Position numbers and translations under genes: made by a program. From the NCBI GenBank assembly GCA_033980235.1, contig CM067068.1, positions 35,131,546 through 35,195,545 of the forward strand: a DNA stretch of 64,000 bases, written 5' to 3'. The notes beneath the pieces are model-generated. The model was not told the DNA's origin. It worked only from the letters and a program-made list of their open reading frames with translations, and searched no databases. This DNA comes from Diadema setosum (lineage: Eukaryota; Echinodermata; Echinoidea; Diadematoida; Diadematidae). Below are positions 48,802 to 62,000 of this stretch, piece by piece (within the stretch, counting starts at the first letter, position 1; each line of letters begins with the position of its first letter).

Positions 48802-51800
48802 ATATCTATCGATAATCTATCTATACAGTAGTATTATACCGGTCTGTTTGTATCCTCTGTATGTGTGTCTGATTGAGAGTCGCTATGGTTTGCTTTTAAA
48901 ACCAGGAGAACGCTTAAGAAGAAGATTTCATTTGTTCCACATTAATTGTATACCTCTTTGCGGGCATTTTCTCCTCTATCTTATAAAGAGAAAACTTGCC
49001 AACCACTCGAAGTGGTGTCTCCGATGCTCGTGGAACCAGCGCTTTGCCAGAATATCTCCGAATACGGACAGGAGTGTACCTACAGGTGCGGGAATGGCTA
49101 TAGTCTAAATAGCTCCGATGACACCGTCAGTTGTACGGCAACCGGAACCTGGTCTAGCCCTTCCCCGCGAGTTGAGTGCATAGGTAGGCCACGCACAGAG
49201 TAATGCTCGCAGGGCAGCCGCCTTTGCGTAGGCCCTAGCTTTTTTCTTGACATGAAGTTGTCAGTCCTTAGTCATGAACAGCTAACAAACACAAAAACAA
49301 ACAAACAAACAAACAAACAAACAAACAAACAAACAAACAAACAAACAAACACATTTCTTAAAATGCAATCGAATCATTCGTAGATGCAAAATATAACATC
49401 AAATGTCAATAAAAGTACGTCAGAATCTGTGACATACCATTCTCTCCGTAAAGTTTTAATAGGCTGTCAAATAAACATAACTTTTAATGTACAGAAATAA
49501 ACATTAAGTGAGCTACTTCACATAATTTAGAAAGTTGTCGAAATGAGAGCGATATTGCTGTACCTTCCAGGAAGCCATACCTCATTAAGTACAGAATCTT
49601 CAGTTGCTAAAGGGTTGTGAGGTAATTGCGCCCCTTCTTTGATCAACATATGTGGTCAAAACCTATATTCACCTCATTTAATCGGTAAAGCTGTTTCAGC
49701 AGTTCCATATGTTTTATATTTTCTCTCCCTCCTTTTACAACAAATCTAGCTTGCAACTCTCCAAGTTAATGCGAGTGATTTTGTCTCGATTTCCGTAGAT
49801 ACCGAACCACCTAGCATAACGTGTCCTGGAGATATTACCGGCACTACTGACAAGCACAAACCAATTCGACTTGTAAACTGGACTGATCCAGCGGCCTCTG
49901 ATAACAGTGGAGCGCCACCAACGTTGACAGCAAGCCATGAGGCACCCCATGACTTCCCCATTGGAGTGACTGTTGTCACGTACAATGCGACCGACATGGC
50001 AGGGGAGACCAGCCAATGCACCTTCGCAGTTCACATTACAGGTTTGAGCTAGAGCAATTGAGGCGTAGAAGTATTATCATGACAATACATTGGCGGATCC
50101 AGGGGGAGCGCACCGGGCGCGCTCCCCCTTTATTCATTTGTTTTTTTGTCAAAACAAAAGAAAGAAAAGAACAAAAAATGGGGGAGGATGGCTGCGCTCC
50201 CCTTTAAGTTTGTAAAGGCTCCCCTCTTTACGAAATCCCTGGATCTGCCCCTGCAATAGTATTATGCCATAACGACTAAAGATATATAAAGAAAAATGCT
50301 AAAATTGCTGAAATAGGTGCCAATAACGGAAGACTAGGTAAGAAGTCACCACTTTTAGTATTACAGTTGGTAATGACATTTTGAATGCGATGTTGTGATT
50401 GCAATGGTTTTACCAAAATTCAGTTTCTAATTGGACATGAAATGTGAGTGATACCAGTTAGCGTCTCACATTCAATTTTCTGTGGGGTTGTGCGGTGCCA
50501 TCTTCACAGAAGGCTGTTAAAATCACAAAAAGACGACCTTTGGACGGCGGACAGTGAACACAAAACTACGACAGCATAAATTGTATTTTTTCAATGATGT
50601 CCCAAATAGTAGTTACCTCTATACATCAAAAGTAAGTTTATTATACTCATACCAGATACTAGAGTGCGCGCAAGATGGGCCATTGGTGCCTCATTTTTGC
50701 ACACAAACTAACTGCGATCTTTTGTCTTTGTGACATCTATACTGATAACATTAAAGTGAGGGCATTATCGATAATTATGATATCGTTCACAGTGCTATTT
50801 GTTGTCATGTGATTTACATTTCAAAAACAAAATACTTCATCCTATAATGAAATCATAAGGACGGATAATTTCTGTAAGGAAATGAACGTACCTCACTTAA
50901 CCCACCTTGGACCAAAATGAGATTTGAAAGTGCTGCAACTGTATGCATGAGGGACTGCACGTTTATAGCCCAGCAGCGGCGGTTGGTGCAGTACTGACAA
51001 GAGAAGACAAGGCCAAGATTTTTTTTTTTTTTTTTTTTTTTTTACAATTTTTACAATTTTACTTGAATTGTCATATTATTATAGATACACTGCACTTATT
51101 TGAGATAACCCCATTATACGCTTCAATTATGTTTCTACTGTTCTGTAGTTATATGTCGCATGATAGAATATTGTTATGGAAGATATCGACGGGGAAACTA
51201 CTCCTATGCACTCTCCTCGCCCAGTACATAGTGAATATTATATATTAATTGTATAAATAGTTCCGATTGTAACTGGCAAACTTGCAATCGATTGTACCTC
51301 TATGAAGGATGAGTAGGCTGCGTATAATGGCTCGAAGCGATCCTTTGAAATTTATAAGAAGGTCAATTCTTACTGTGCATGTATTAATTTCTAGACGAAG
51401 AAAGGCCGAGGGTAAAAGACTGCCCCGCTGACTTCACAGTAAATACCCCTTCGACGCACGCTAACGTCACCTGGGAAGAACCAGAATTTGTCGACAACGC
51501 CGGAAATTATACAATCGTTAATGACAAATACAATGCAACACCTGGGTCGCCATTTCCGGTGGGTGACACAAACGTCGTTTATACAGCTACAGACCCGTCT
51601 GGAAACAACAACACTTGTGAATTCACGATAACAGTAACACGTGAGTGCTTGTTTTTTTTTATTTTTACTTTTATTTATTGTCTTCTTTATAAAAGCAGGG
51701 CAGTCCCATTCAAGCCGCAAGGCCTGCTTTCCAAGAGAGCCCTGCTGCAACAAATCACATTTATGATACAATAAAATATATACATAACAGTCATATATGC

Positions 51801-51857
51801 AAACATACACAATAATAAATTTCATAAAAGTGGAGATCCTCTGTAGATAGATAAAGC

Positions 51858-51897
<40 letters not shown>

Positions 51898-54800
51898 GAC
51901 AGGTGACAGAGAGAATACATGTGTTCAACTTTCAAAGAAACGAGAAATTAGCTACTGCTGGTAACCACCTTGATGTTGCGGACATTGCGTTGTTGAGTGA
52001 AATGAGAGCTGTGTAGTTGAAATGAGATAATATCAGGTTTGCTTGTTTGTTAATTTCCATCTGAAAAGATGGCTGGATAGCCCATATTCAGCTATGCTAA
52101 GCTGGTCTTCCATGGGGTCCAGTTGGAAGTGAGGTGGGACCATTTCACCGGGTTAAAGGGGACCTCCGGATGATTTCCAGATTTTTACTTCAAGAATCTA
52201 TAGTGATTAGGATGAGGAATGAGAATGTTTTCAAAATCTATAACATATAGGAATAAACAAGCATGATGACATGGCAGCCTCACCATAAGAATGCATGAGT
52301 AGGGGCTCAAGGAAGCAGAACAAAAGTAGAAGGCATGTATAGATTCTACACAGGTGAACTTGGTAAGCAAGCGGTATTGTAATGGGATTACACTGCTACA
52401 TTTCTGAAATATGTGAGGCTCTGATGTCATCAACACTGCTCAGTGTAATTTGTTCAAGATTTTCAGTTTATTGGTTTCTCTGCTCAAGGACAACAATAAA
52501 TTCTACGAATCCATGCACGGAACTGTCAATTTATGTACTACATGATGTGAAATTATGAAAATCATCCCGAATGCCCCTTTAAACACCCTGCTCTTTGCGA
52601 TGCATGAATGAAGCGGGATATTTTACGTGCATAAGTTGTTACTCTCTCATACATGGGACCTTCATTTTATGGAGGTGGCTGTTGAAAACAAAGCAAAGTT
52701 AGGAAAATGCTCATAATCGAGACCCAGGGAACGAAATGCTTTCAGTCCTCTTTTGAAAACTATAGGCAATGAGGATAAGATACTTTGCCCCCCCCCCCCG
52801 CCTCCTCACTTTTTGTACAGCTCAGGTAGACTGTTTTAAAGGAAACCAAAACCCGAAGAGCAATGTGGATTGAATGAAAGCAGCAACAGTTATAGAACAC
52901 GTCAGTGAAAGTGAAAATCGGACAATCGATGGGAAAGTTGTCGTTTTTAAACTTTTGGTATTGTAATGAATAGCTAAGGAGACTCCCACATTTCATGACG
53001 TCATGTGTGGACAACAATATAAAGAAAATATAAAGAGAAATCCTCCAACATTCATTTTTTGTTCAAAAAAAAATTACACATTCCATCAACTCGATACTCA
53101 CATATGTTAAGGGTAGCAATTATTCCCTCTGCTTTCTGAAAGTAGTTTAGTGAAGTGCTCTTTTATTACGCTAAAAAAGTGAAAGCATGCTGAAATTTCT
53201 ATATTTTCTTCATACTGTTGTCCACACATGATGTTATAGGGCTCACATGGGTAAATAATTCACCGTAGAGGCGTGTTCTAAAATTCAAAATTCAAAAAAT
53301 TCTGTAAAATAGCTGGGAGAAATAAGGTCTTTCATCTTCACTAACCCGGATAAGTGAGGTACCCTTTCATCCATCAAATTTCCAAGGCGGGTTTGGCTAA
53401 AACTCTGTCCAAGGGTCCGCAAAGCCAGACTACGAGTTCTTTTCAATCAAAAAATAGTCTATTTTCTGTACATGCACCAAATGAAATATAGTCCCTTTAA
53501 ATTCCAGGAGAGAAGCTTTTATCTTTCAACCAAAATGCAAATTGTATAGGAATTCACACTCAATATCTGCAGTTATTCATTCTTTTTTTTTGCCAAACTG
53601 CATTATTGATTTTCAATCAAATTTTTTCTTCAGTTATTTTGGTATCTTTGGTACGATTTTGTGAAGGGGTCGGGGACATTCCATTTTATTTACACGTGTG
53701 AGCCCTATAAACTGAAGCAGTCTCCTTATCCAGTGGTTCCAACACCCAAAATTTTAAATTTCGTAACTTTTGAATCGATTGTCCGATTTTCCTCAAATTT
53801 TCACTGATGTGCTCTACTAATTTTGCTGCTTTCATTTAAAGGAGACCTCCGGATGACTATCAGATTTTTACATTTGAACAGCTATAAATTAGTTAATCAT
53901 ACTGAGGACAGAGTTTCAGAATTCATGATAACTCGGATGAAAATTAAGAATATCTTTGAAATTTATAAAAAATTGCAATGAATAGGGATGATGACATGGC
54001 AGGGTCACCATAAGCATGCATGGGTTGGGGCTCACAGAAGCAGAACAAAAGGAGTATTGTAGTGGAATTACACTGCTACATTTCTGATATATGTGAGCCT
54101 CCTATGTCATCATTCTTGCTCAGTGTAATTTGTTTAAGGCTTTTCAAAGTATTGTTTCTCTGCGCAAGAACCGCAATGAATTCCATAAATCTATACATGG
54201 AGCTGCTGCTTTATGTACTACATGATGTGAAATTATGAAAATCATCTGTAATGCCCCTTTAATCCACATTTCTCTTTAGCTTTTGGTTTCCTTTAAGGGA
54301 TACTCTTGTCTGTCTTTCAATTCATAAGGCCAAGTAAAAAAAGAAAGTAGTTTCTCGTCCGGGTTTATTGAGCAAGGCGATGAGGGAGGTCCTTACTATT
54401 TGATATCTTACTATTTTTTCGAGGATTGTCAAAATGAAAGTAATATGTGTTTCTCGTCCGGTAATTCTGAGAAAAGTAACGAGAGAGGGCTTTACTATTT
54501 TCTATATCCAATTTATGAAATGAAATATCACTCTGTTAAGTGGTAGCTGTGTTATGAGAGACCAGGTCCCAAGTGTATGTCTTGCCTGCACTCTCAAACA
54601 TTTTCAAACAAATAGATATATGTACCATACTTGAAATGAAACTTCATGCATGCAGAAATACATTTGCTTTTTCTTTCAATTACAGATGTCAAGGGAAAAT
54701 GACCATCTTGATACTGGTATTTAGTGTTGTAATGGCATTTCTGATACCAGTGTACTTGCAATTCTGATGTATTGTGCTATTAATTGAAACAGGTATAAAA

Positions 54801-56870
54801 CATGTCTTTCAACAAATGTACGACTGAAATAAATTCCATGATATTCAAAACACTGCTTTATTTATTATTGTGTTTGTGACATTTTGTGTCCACACAGCTG
54901 GTACAGTGTATGTATATGTATTTCTTCACAGTACAATTGTAGCACATTCAACTGGAAACTGGCTTGTACAATTGCAGATGGATGTCAAAATGATACGATT
55001 TATGGCATTATAGCATTAAACAAAGATGTTTCTTCATGTTCTAAAAAGACATTTGATAATCACTCATCATTTGGATGATGATTGTACAAGTGGAAACTCG
55101 ATATAACGAGATGGTCGGGACCGAGTCGTGTTCCTCGTTATAGCCGACATCTCGTTATATCAGTAGGCATAAAAGAAGGCATAACATAAAGACATTAATT
55201 TGCACACGTGGGACTACCCATCATCTTTCAATCAATACTGATAACTTGCTGAAGTGTGTGAGGTAATTACTCACCTTTATGGGTAAGAAGATGTTTTTTT
55301 CTCCAATGAAATCCGATATCAAGAATGTTTTTCTTATCAATTGTAGAATAGATGTTTGAATTTGTAAATCTACATAGCTTGCGATTGTGTGAAGATCGTC
55401 TGTGGATTGGTATGTCATTGTGGTTATGGTATGGGTGTTGTGTGTGGAAAGCTTGAATATGGTCTGCACAATGCTGTGTGTGTGTGTGACACATTCTGTA
55501 TGTACATTATGACTGCATGTGTGTGTAGATTGGGAATTCCCTACGTAGAAAGCCAATCACATGCATCGGAGTGCCTCACACTTGCTGAACGTCATGATGA
55601 TGTCATGTATACGGCCGTCCCACCACATTTTCTGCATGTATCAGTGCGCGCACACACACACACACATACACGTACAACATGCGGTGCTAGCTGTAGAGTG
55701 AACTGTCGTGAAGAAAATGTGTGTGTACAAGACAGTTTTTGGCGCATCGAGCTTTACAATCTCGGACCGTGATAGCACAGGCGAAGTTAAGCTTTACCCG
55801 AGGACATTTTGCTTTACCTCGCTATATCAGGTTTGATTGGCTATGTTTTTCTTTGTTTGGAAATCACAAAATGTATCTCGTTATAGCAGTTATTTCGTTA
55901 TAGCTGATCTCGCTATAAGAGTATAGCATTTTACATGGACTTGTGTGGAAGGAAATTTGGGACCGGGAAAATTTCCTCGTAATAACCGATATCTCGTTAT
56001 AGCAGTGTTCGTTTTATATACCGAGCTTCCCCTGCCCTGTATACCACACTACAGATGTTACGATTCACGGCCGTGTCCGTGAATTTACGTCGTAAAGAAA
56101 AGTATCCCGCAGAAATACGATACAAACCAGAATCCGTGGAAAAGTTATTTATTTTGTAGATACACCCATTTTATAATTCCACATTTGCTGGAAAAGCGCA
56201 CTCATTTTCTCTTCAAAATACATCGCCGTCAGATGCAACGTTACAGAGCAGAGTGTACGGGCCTCTAAACATTCGAATGTGTTCATGCGTGCGATGGCCT
56301 GGGGACCCGATTTGGACAGCTAGCAAGTTACAGACACGGCCGAAAAAATAGTAAATATCAAAAAAGTCGATGCGGCAACTGAAAATCGATGCGGGCGGGG
56401 AGCGGGCTGGGACGAGAATTATGAATTTCTTGGTATTTTCAGCGCCATTTTGAAAATAGTAAATAGTAAAAAAATCGATGCGGCGGCCAAAATCGATGCG
56501 CGCGAGGACGAGAAACTGGTTTCTTTTTTTACTTGGCCTAATAACCATGATAACAGTCATTGACAGTAGTGGTTATTTGTATAGTGCACAGGTCCAGTTT
56601 CGGTGCTCATGACGCTTCAAGAAAAAAAAAAATACTATGTACACACATAACATGAGGGCAGGTAAGAAGATAACAGACAAAAACAAAACAAAACAAAACA
56701 AACAAACACTGATACCTGAAAAAGAACACACTTTTCCTGAGCACTGTAGATTGCAGTTATTATAATCCTCAATGTGAGAGGAACGTCAGTTTGGATTTGA
56801 ATGTTTCTGTCAGTGACTGAAATCTGCGTCGTAATCGGCAAACAGGCTCGCGTAACTGCAAACGTTTAAG

Positions 56871-56922
<52 letters not shown>

Positions 56923-58812
56923 GGAGAGAAAGAAAGAAACAATGTTTCTGTAAGGCGTATGCCTTCATGTGTATTCGTATTCTATATGCTAATCGACGCA
57001 TGGGCAATGGGATTTCATTTGGCACTGTTTGGCCTACAAATCCTGATTGAAATATCAATTCCACTGAGACAATTTCACTATTCTTAAGCCGTTTTGTTTC
57101 ATATAAGAGTGATAAAAGTAATTGCAAGAAGAGTTCCCAAATTTGTCATCTAAAGATAATGCAATGAAAGAGAAACAAGCTAATGAAAATTAGTTTTGAC
57201 ATATGCGTTGCGAAAGTCACAACACGAAAGCCAATTAAATGTACTGTATTTCTCCCTCAGTGCAACATATACCGTTTGTTAATCCTATATTTCTTCATAG
57301 AACATTCCTGTAAGCACTACTCTCCTCCTCGGGACGGGGCCCTGATATGTCATGAAGCAGGCCCGGGGGAAAACACGTCCTGCTCGGTCCTGTGTAACAA
57401 GCACTACACGTTCGCCGGCGTCCCGGAACCTATATACATCTGTGACGCCACGAAGAAATGGGTGACTGGTGTATCTACGCTGCACGCGGCAGTTATGCCA
57501 TGGCCCGATTGCACTGGTGAGTGGTTCCTTCGGTCCTAGAGAAATTCAAAACTTGCTTGATAATGATTCAACTTTATAAAAGTTTACATCTATTACATAG
57601 TGATATTGGGTCAGATGCAGGTTTGGATAATGATGTCACGCGTTCAAACCTCCCAATCTGCTTGTCCTTGTCGTTTGCAAACTGGAACGTAATTTACTCG
57701 GTGTCTGCAAACAACAATTAGTAACTAGTACTTACTTATAGTAACTCCCGGTTTCTGATTAACGACCTATAACTTGGCTCTTGAAAAAAAAAAATCCTCC
57801 ATCGGAAACAAATCAAAAGAAACAAACTGAGATAATACATACATATCTAACTCTTTCAACCCTACTGTTTTGTCATTATGATCACAAACCGTCTATTATT
57901 TCAAATCAATATGTTTCAACGGCAGATCAAAAATTACTTGCAATGATTTGCAAACCAATAATTTTAAGTCTACTTTCATGATATTTCTCTAATATTTCAT
58001 TTTCTACGTTAGGAAAATGAAAATCTTAAGTACATTGATTGGTTGCGGGACCAGTGAAACTATCAACTTTGTATTACACAATACAATAATCATTACGGTA
58101 TGCTGTTCTTGAGTCTGCCATAAACTCATTCCCTACCCAACAACCATTTCCTTTTTCAGTCATACCGTCTTATACCAGTCGAGGGTTAAAAATCTCTAAG
58201 GAGGTCCGCTTCTACGCTGGTCATTGCGACCCTGAAAACAAGACAATTCGAAAAAAAGTCTCGAGTTCCTTCGAATCACTCGTGCTTGAGTCTTCTAACG
58301 GTACACTCTCCTGCGACGCTAGCGCGGGGTGCAACATCACAGGTGTCCAAGTCACTTGCAGTGAGGCGGAGATCCGTCGGCGTAGGCAGGTGGGCGGTGA
58401 GGGCGTGCTCACTGTCACATTCACTGCTATAGTTGTGGCTCCACCACAAGACCCAGATACCTTTGATCAGGTAAGGCAAAAAAAAAAAAAAAGAAAAAAT
58501 AGTCTGCAGATGTCAAAGAGTCATGTAAGAGACATTTCATTTCATTTCGTTTATTTCTTTTCCAACAATGCAAAACATTTTCATACACAAAAAACACAAT
58601 ATCAATACAATGTAGTGACAAAGAAATATACGTGAAATTAACACTACTACGCATTACAAAAGCAAGTGAAAATTGAATTTAAACTAAAGTTGCAGGAAAT
58701 GGAGGAGACATGCTAAAAAGCTAAGCTTGTATTTTGCAGTCTCCTCGTGGACAAAAAGATATGGGATTACTTCTGTACAGCTGCTAAATTAAACAAGACC
58801 AATGATACTCCC

Positions 58813-58846
<34 letters not shown>

Positions 58847-58977
58847 TTTCTTGGGGGGGGGGGGGGTGACTTGAGGCACAGGGCGTAACCAGAACACATT
58901 GACATCATGTCTTTCTACCTATGGGGACAACACCTTTGAGCGGACTTGATAAGGGGGGGGGGGGGGTAGAAAAGAAG

Positions 58978-59008
<31 letters not shown>

Positions 59009-62000
59009 ACACACACACACACTCAGGTGGCGAAATGTCTCTATCACTAGCTCTTAGCCCTGGGTGACCCGGTAAATAAACTAGGTCGTGCTAATGGAAA
59101 TGATAATGCTACAAAGAAGGGTAGCTTCACACAAGATAGTGTATACTCTGAAATAAACTTTTTAGAACAATGTTGGTACGTTCAGGCTCATGTACTTAAA
59201 AAATACAGTGTAAATCAATCGGTATATAAATCAACAAACCTATACATCATGTATACAAGGTGGTAACTTGCTGCACAATAGATACTACTTCAGGGTTGTG
59301 GGAAACATATATGTAAAGATGGTATCTCATAGTAATGTGAAGGGGTTACGGATGGTGAATAGAACCACAAATTATCAATCCTCAAGTCCGCTCCCATAAT
59401 GCTCACAGCACGAAGTGTCGGCCGTACGCGTCATGCATGCGGGACGAGAACGGGGAATGAGGTGGCGATGCTCCGAGTTGATGCGAAAACCGATGAGGGA
59501 CGAACAATGTGCCGAACTATTGGCGAACAAGGACGTAACTATGATGCGTGACTTGTGACGGTCAATGACGTATGATGGGTACTGCATACTGAATAACATG
59601 CACTTGATGAGCCCAGGTCATCCCTGAAGTAAATTAAGTTTTGGATTATCAAAAGGGGAAAATAATTCTACCATCCCTACTACTTGTCACATCTCCCTTA
59701 AGCTTCATTCTGCCACGTTCATCTTTACAAGAAAATAGTCTGTTTGAATGAAACATCCAACAGACCAACTTATCAGTTTTACGGCATAATAATAACAACA
59801 TCTGTGCAATACACCTCACAAACCAATAAATGCCCTTTTGAATTTGCAGTTCCTTCACATCTAAACCGCCTCCTCCTGTCATTATTCTTACTCCGAAATT
59901 ATATTTATCGGTACACCTCGATGATACTAAGTACAACTTGTCTACACACCTCAAAACATCGGGGTAACTGCTCATGAACGAAATCAATAACTATCCACAC
60001 TATAAATTTCTTACGCCTCATTTCAGCTCCAAAGAGCCTCATCAATAATTTTGATGTAATAAACACAGCAAAGCATTCTCATAGTATACCATTTTTTCAT
60101 ACGTTACAGCATCATCTTACAATAGGGAAATTAAATTCTGTGTAAATTGATATATGTAATAATGATTTAGTGAAAGCATAGGCCTATGTAATAATAATGT
60201 AATAATTGTGTTTCTGTGGTTTACTAATTTCACAGCTCTTCCCACCTTCCTATGAAGGCAATATCGGCAATCAATGTTCTACAAAAACTACATAACAAAA
60301 TACAAACAGTATGTCCATTCAAAGTTCTTGAAGGGATAATGGGCTTCTCCTGGCCTGCGCTGACAAAAGTTAGTCTCCTTTAGAAAAAAAAAAATCATCG
60401 CGACAAGAAAAAACAAATGTTGACTCTTTCATTTCAGATTGTTCAATGATAATTTGGGATGATGTCTAACTTTACCAAGCTCTTCGCCAAGAGTATTATG
60501 CTATATGCCAGTCATTAGTCTTATTTGTGTTTCTTAAATGGTATTTTTTTTTCCAAATTCACGAAATGTAGTATTGAAAAGTATTAAGATTATTCCTAGG
60601 ATGTTTAATAGGATGCAGAAGACTCAAAGCAAAAAAAAAAATAATAAAAAGTTACCGGCTACTTACATGCTTGTGCTGTAGACCGCCCTGGATGATTAAA
60701 TGTTCCTCAATCTTACCAGACATCACAAGATTGATATTACATACATTAATGCATTTTAGAGAGGGGTACCACCCGAAGGTATTGCACTGGATGCATACAT
60801 CGATTCGATACGAAACGTGCTTACCGACGGGGAAATCTCCATTGACGGTACGAACATCACGCTGGATGCAACGAGCTTCGACGTTGACGATGACTACGTT
60901 GTGTCGTGTGAGCCAGGGGAAATCTTGGTAGACGATCTGTGTTGTGAGTATACCACTTCCAAGGCCTGTATCTGTATATTCCCTGCTGGAAAGAACACAG
61001 TCTCCTACAATGTAAAACAGTGCAATCAAAGTGTGAACACAGTGTGAAATCTCTTCACACTGTTGAATTCAAGCGTTGTGAACACAATGTGAGTCATCAA
61101 TTCACAGTGTGAAACAGAGCATTATAATGTGAACCCTCTGTAAAAACCACACCACAATGTGAAATCATCTTCACACTGTTAAATTCGAGCTTTTTCACAT
61201 ATAGTCGACTATGGTTAACTGTGGGACACTGTGCTTTTTGCAGTATTGGGTTACATTAACGATTGATAATTGGAAGTTATGAAAGAAATGAGTAACAATG
61301 GCATTGGACTGAAACTTAAGTACAATGTTCTGCCTTGGTATATAATCAGGGGAAGGGATGATGACTATTTTGACTGATAACCGATGAGCCACCAACACGC
61401 ACCAAGGCACCATTGCGAAAAACCTTGCCTAAGTTTTCACAACCTATTACCACCAGTCCTCTTTTGTTCAGTAAACATACTTGGAGTAAATCTAGGTGAC
61501 CTGCATTCCTCATGTACATTCTTTCAATAAATTTACCTTATTCCGGATGCAAACTCCATCATAAAATGTCGAGATCACTCATGAATACATTGGACAAGAT
61601 CCACATGATCGTAAGTACTTACCTTATATGTCGTATAGTCTTAATTTTAACCAGGGTTTCCATGTAAGACTCCTTTGAGGATATATGAGCACATAGATAT
61701 TGTATGGGCGATCCGAACATTGTCCTCTTGTGGGCATTTTGTAATAAACAAAAAATGGTATTCCACTCATATGGTCTGGACTTTGATGGTATTAAACCGT
61801 GACATTCCAGAGAGAGAGTATGATTTCGTACAGTGTTGCACTCTTGATGTGTAGACCTACAAATTTGTTGCTCCCAAGGACTTCAATAATCACAGAATGC
61901 GTTACTATGTACGTTACCGCTCGTCAAAAGACAATCTCGAGTAATGTGAATTCGATATAACCTTGCCTTTCCTCCCCTATTTTTCCTGATTTTCCACATA

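Noticed and set aside
48571..49108. Open frames rich in SIYLSIYLSI
   Set aside because: Translation of the (CTAT)n microsatellite; only the 48989-49183 part in another frame is coding (sushi 3).
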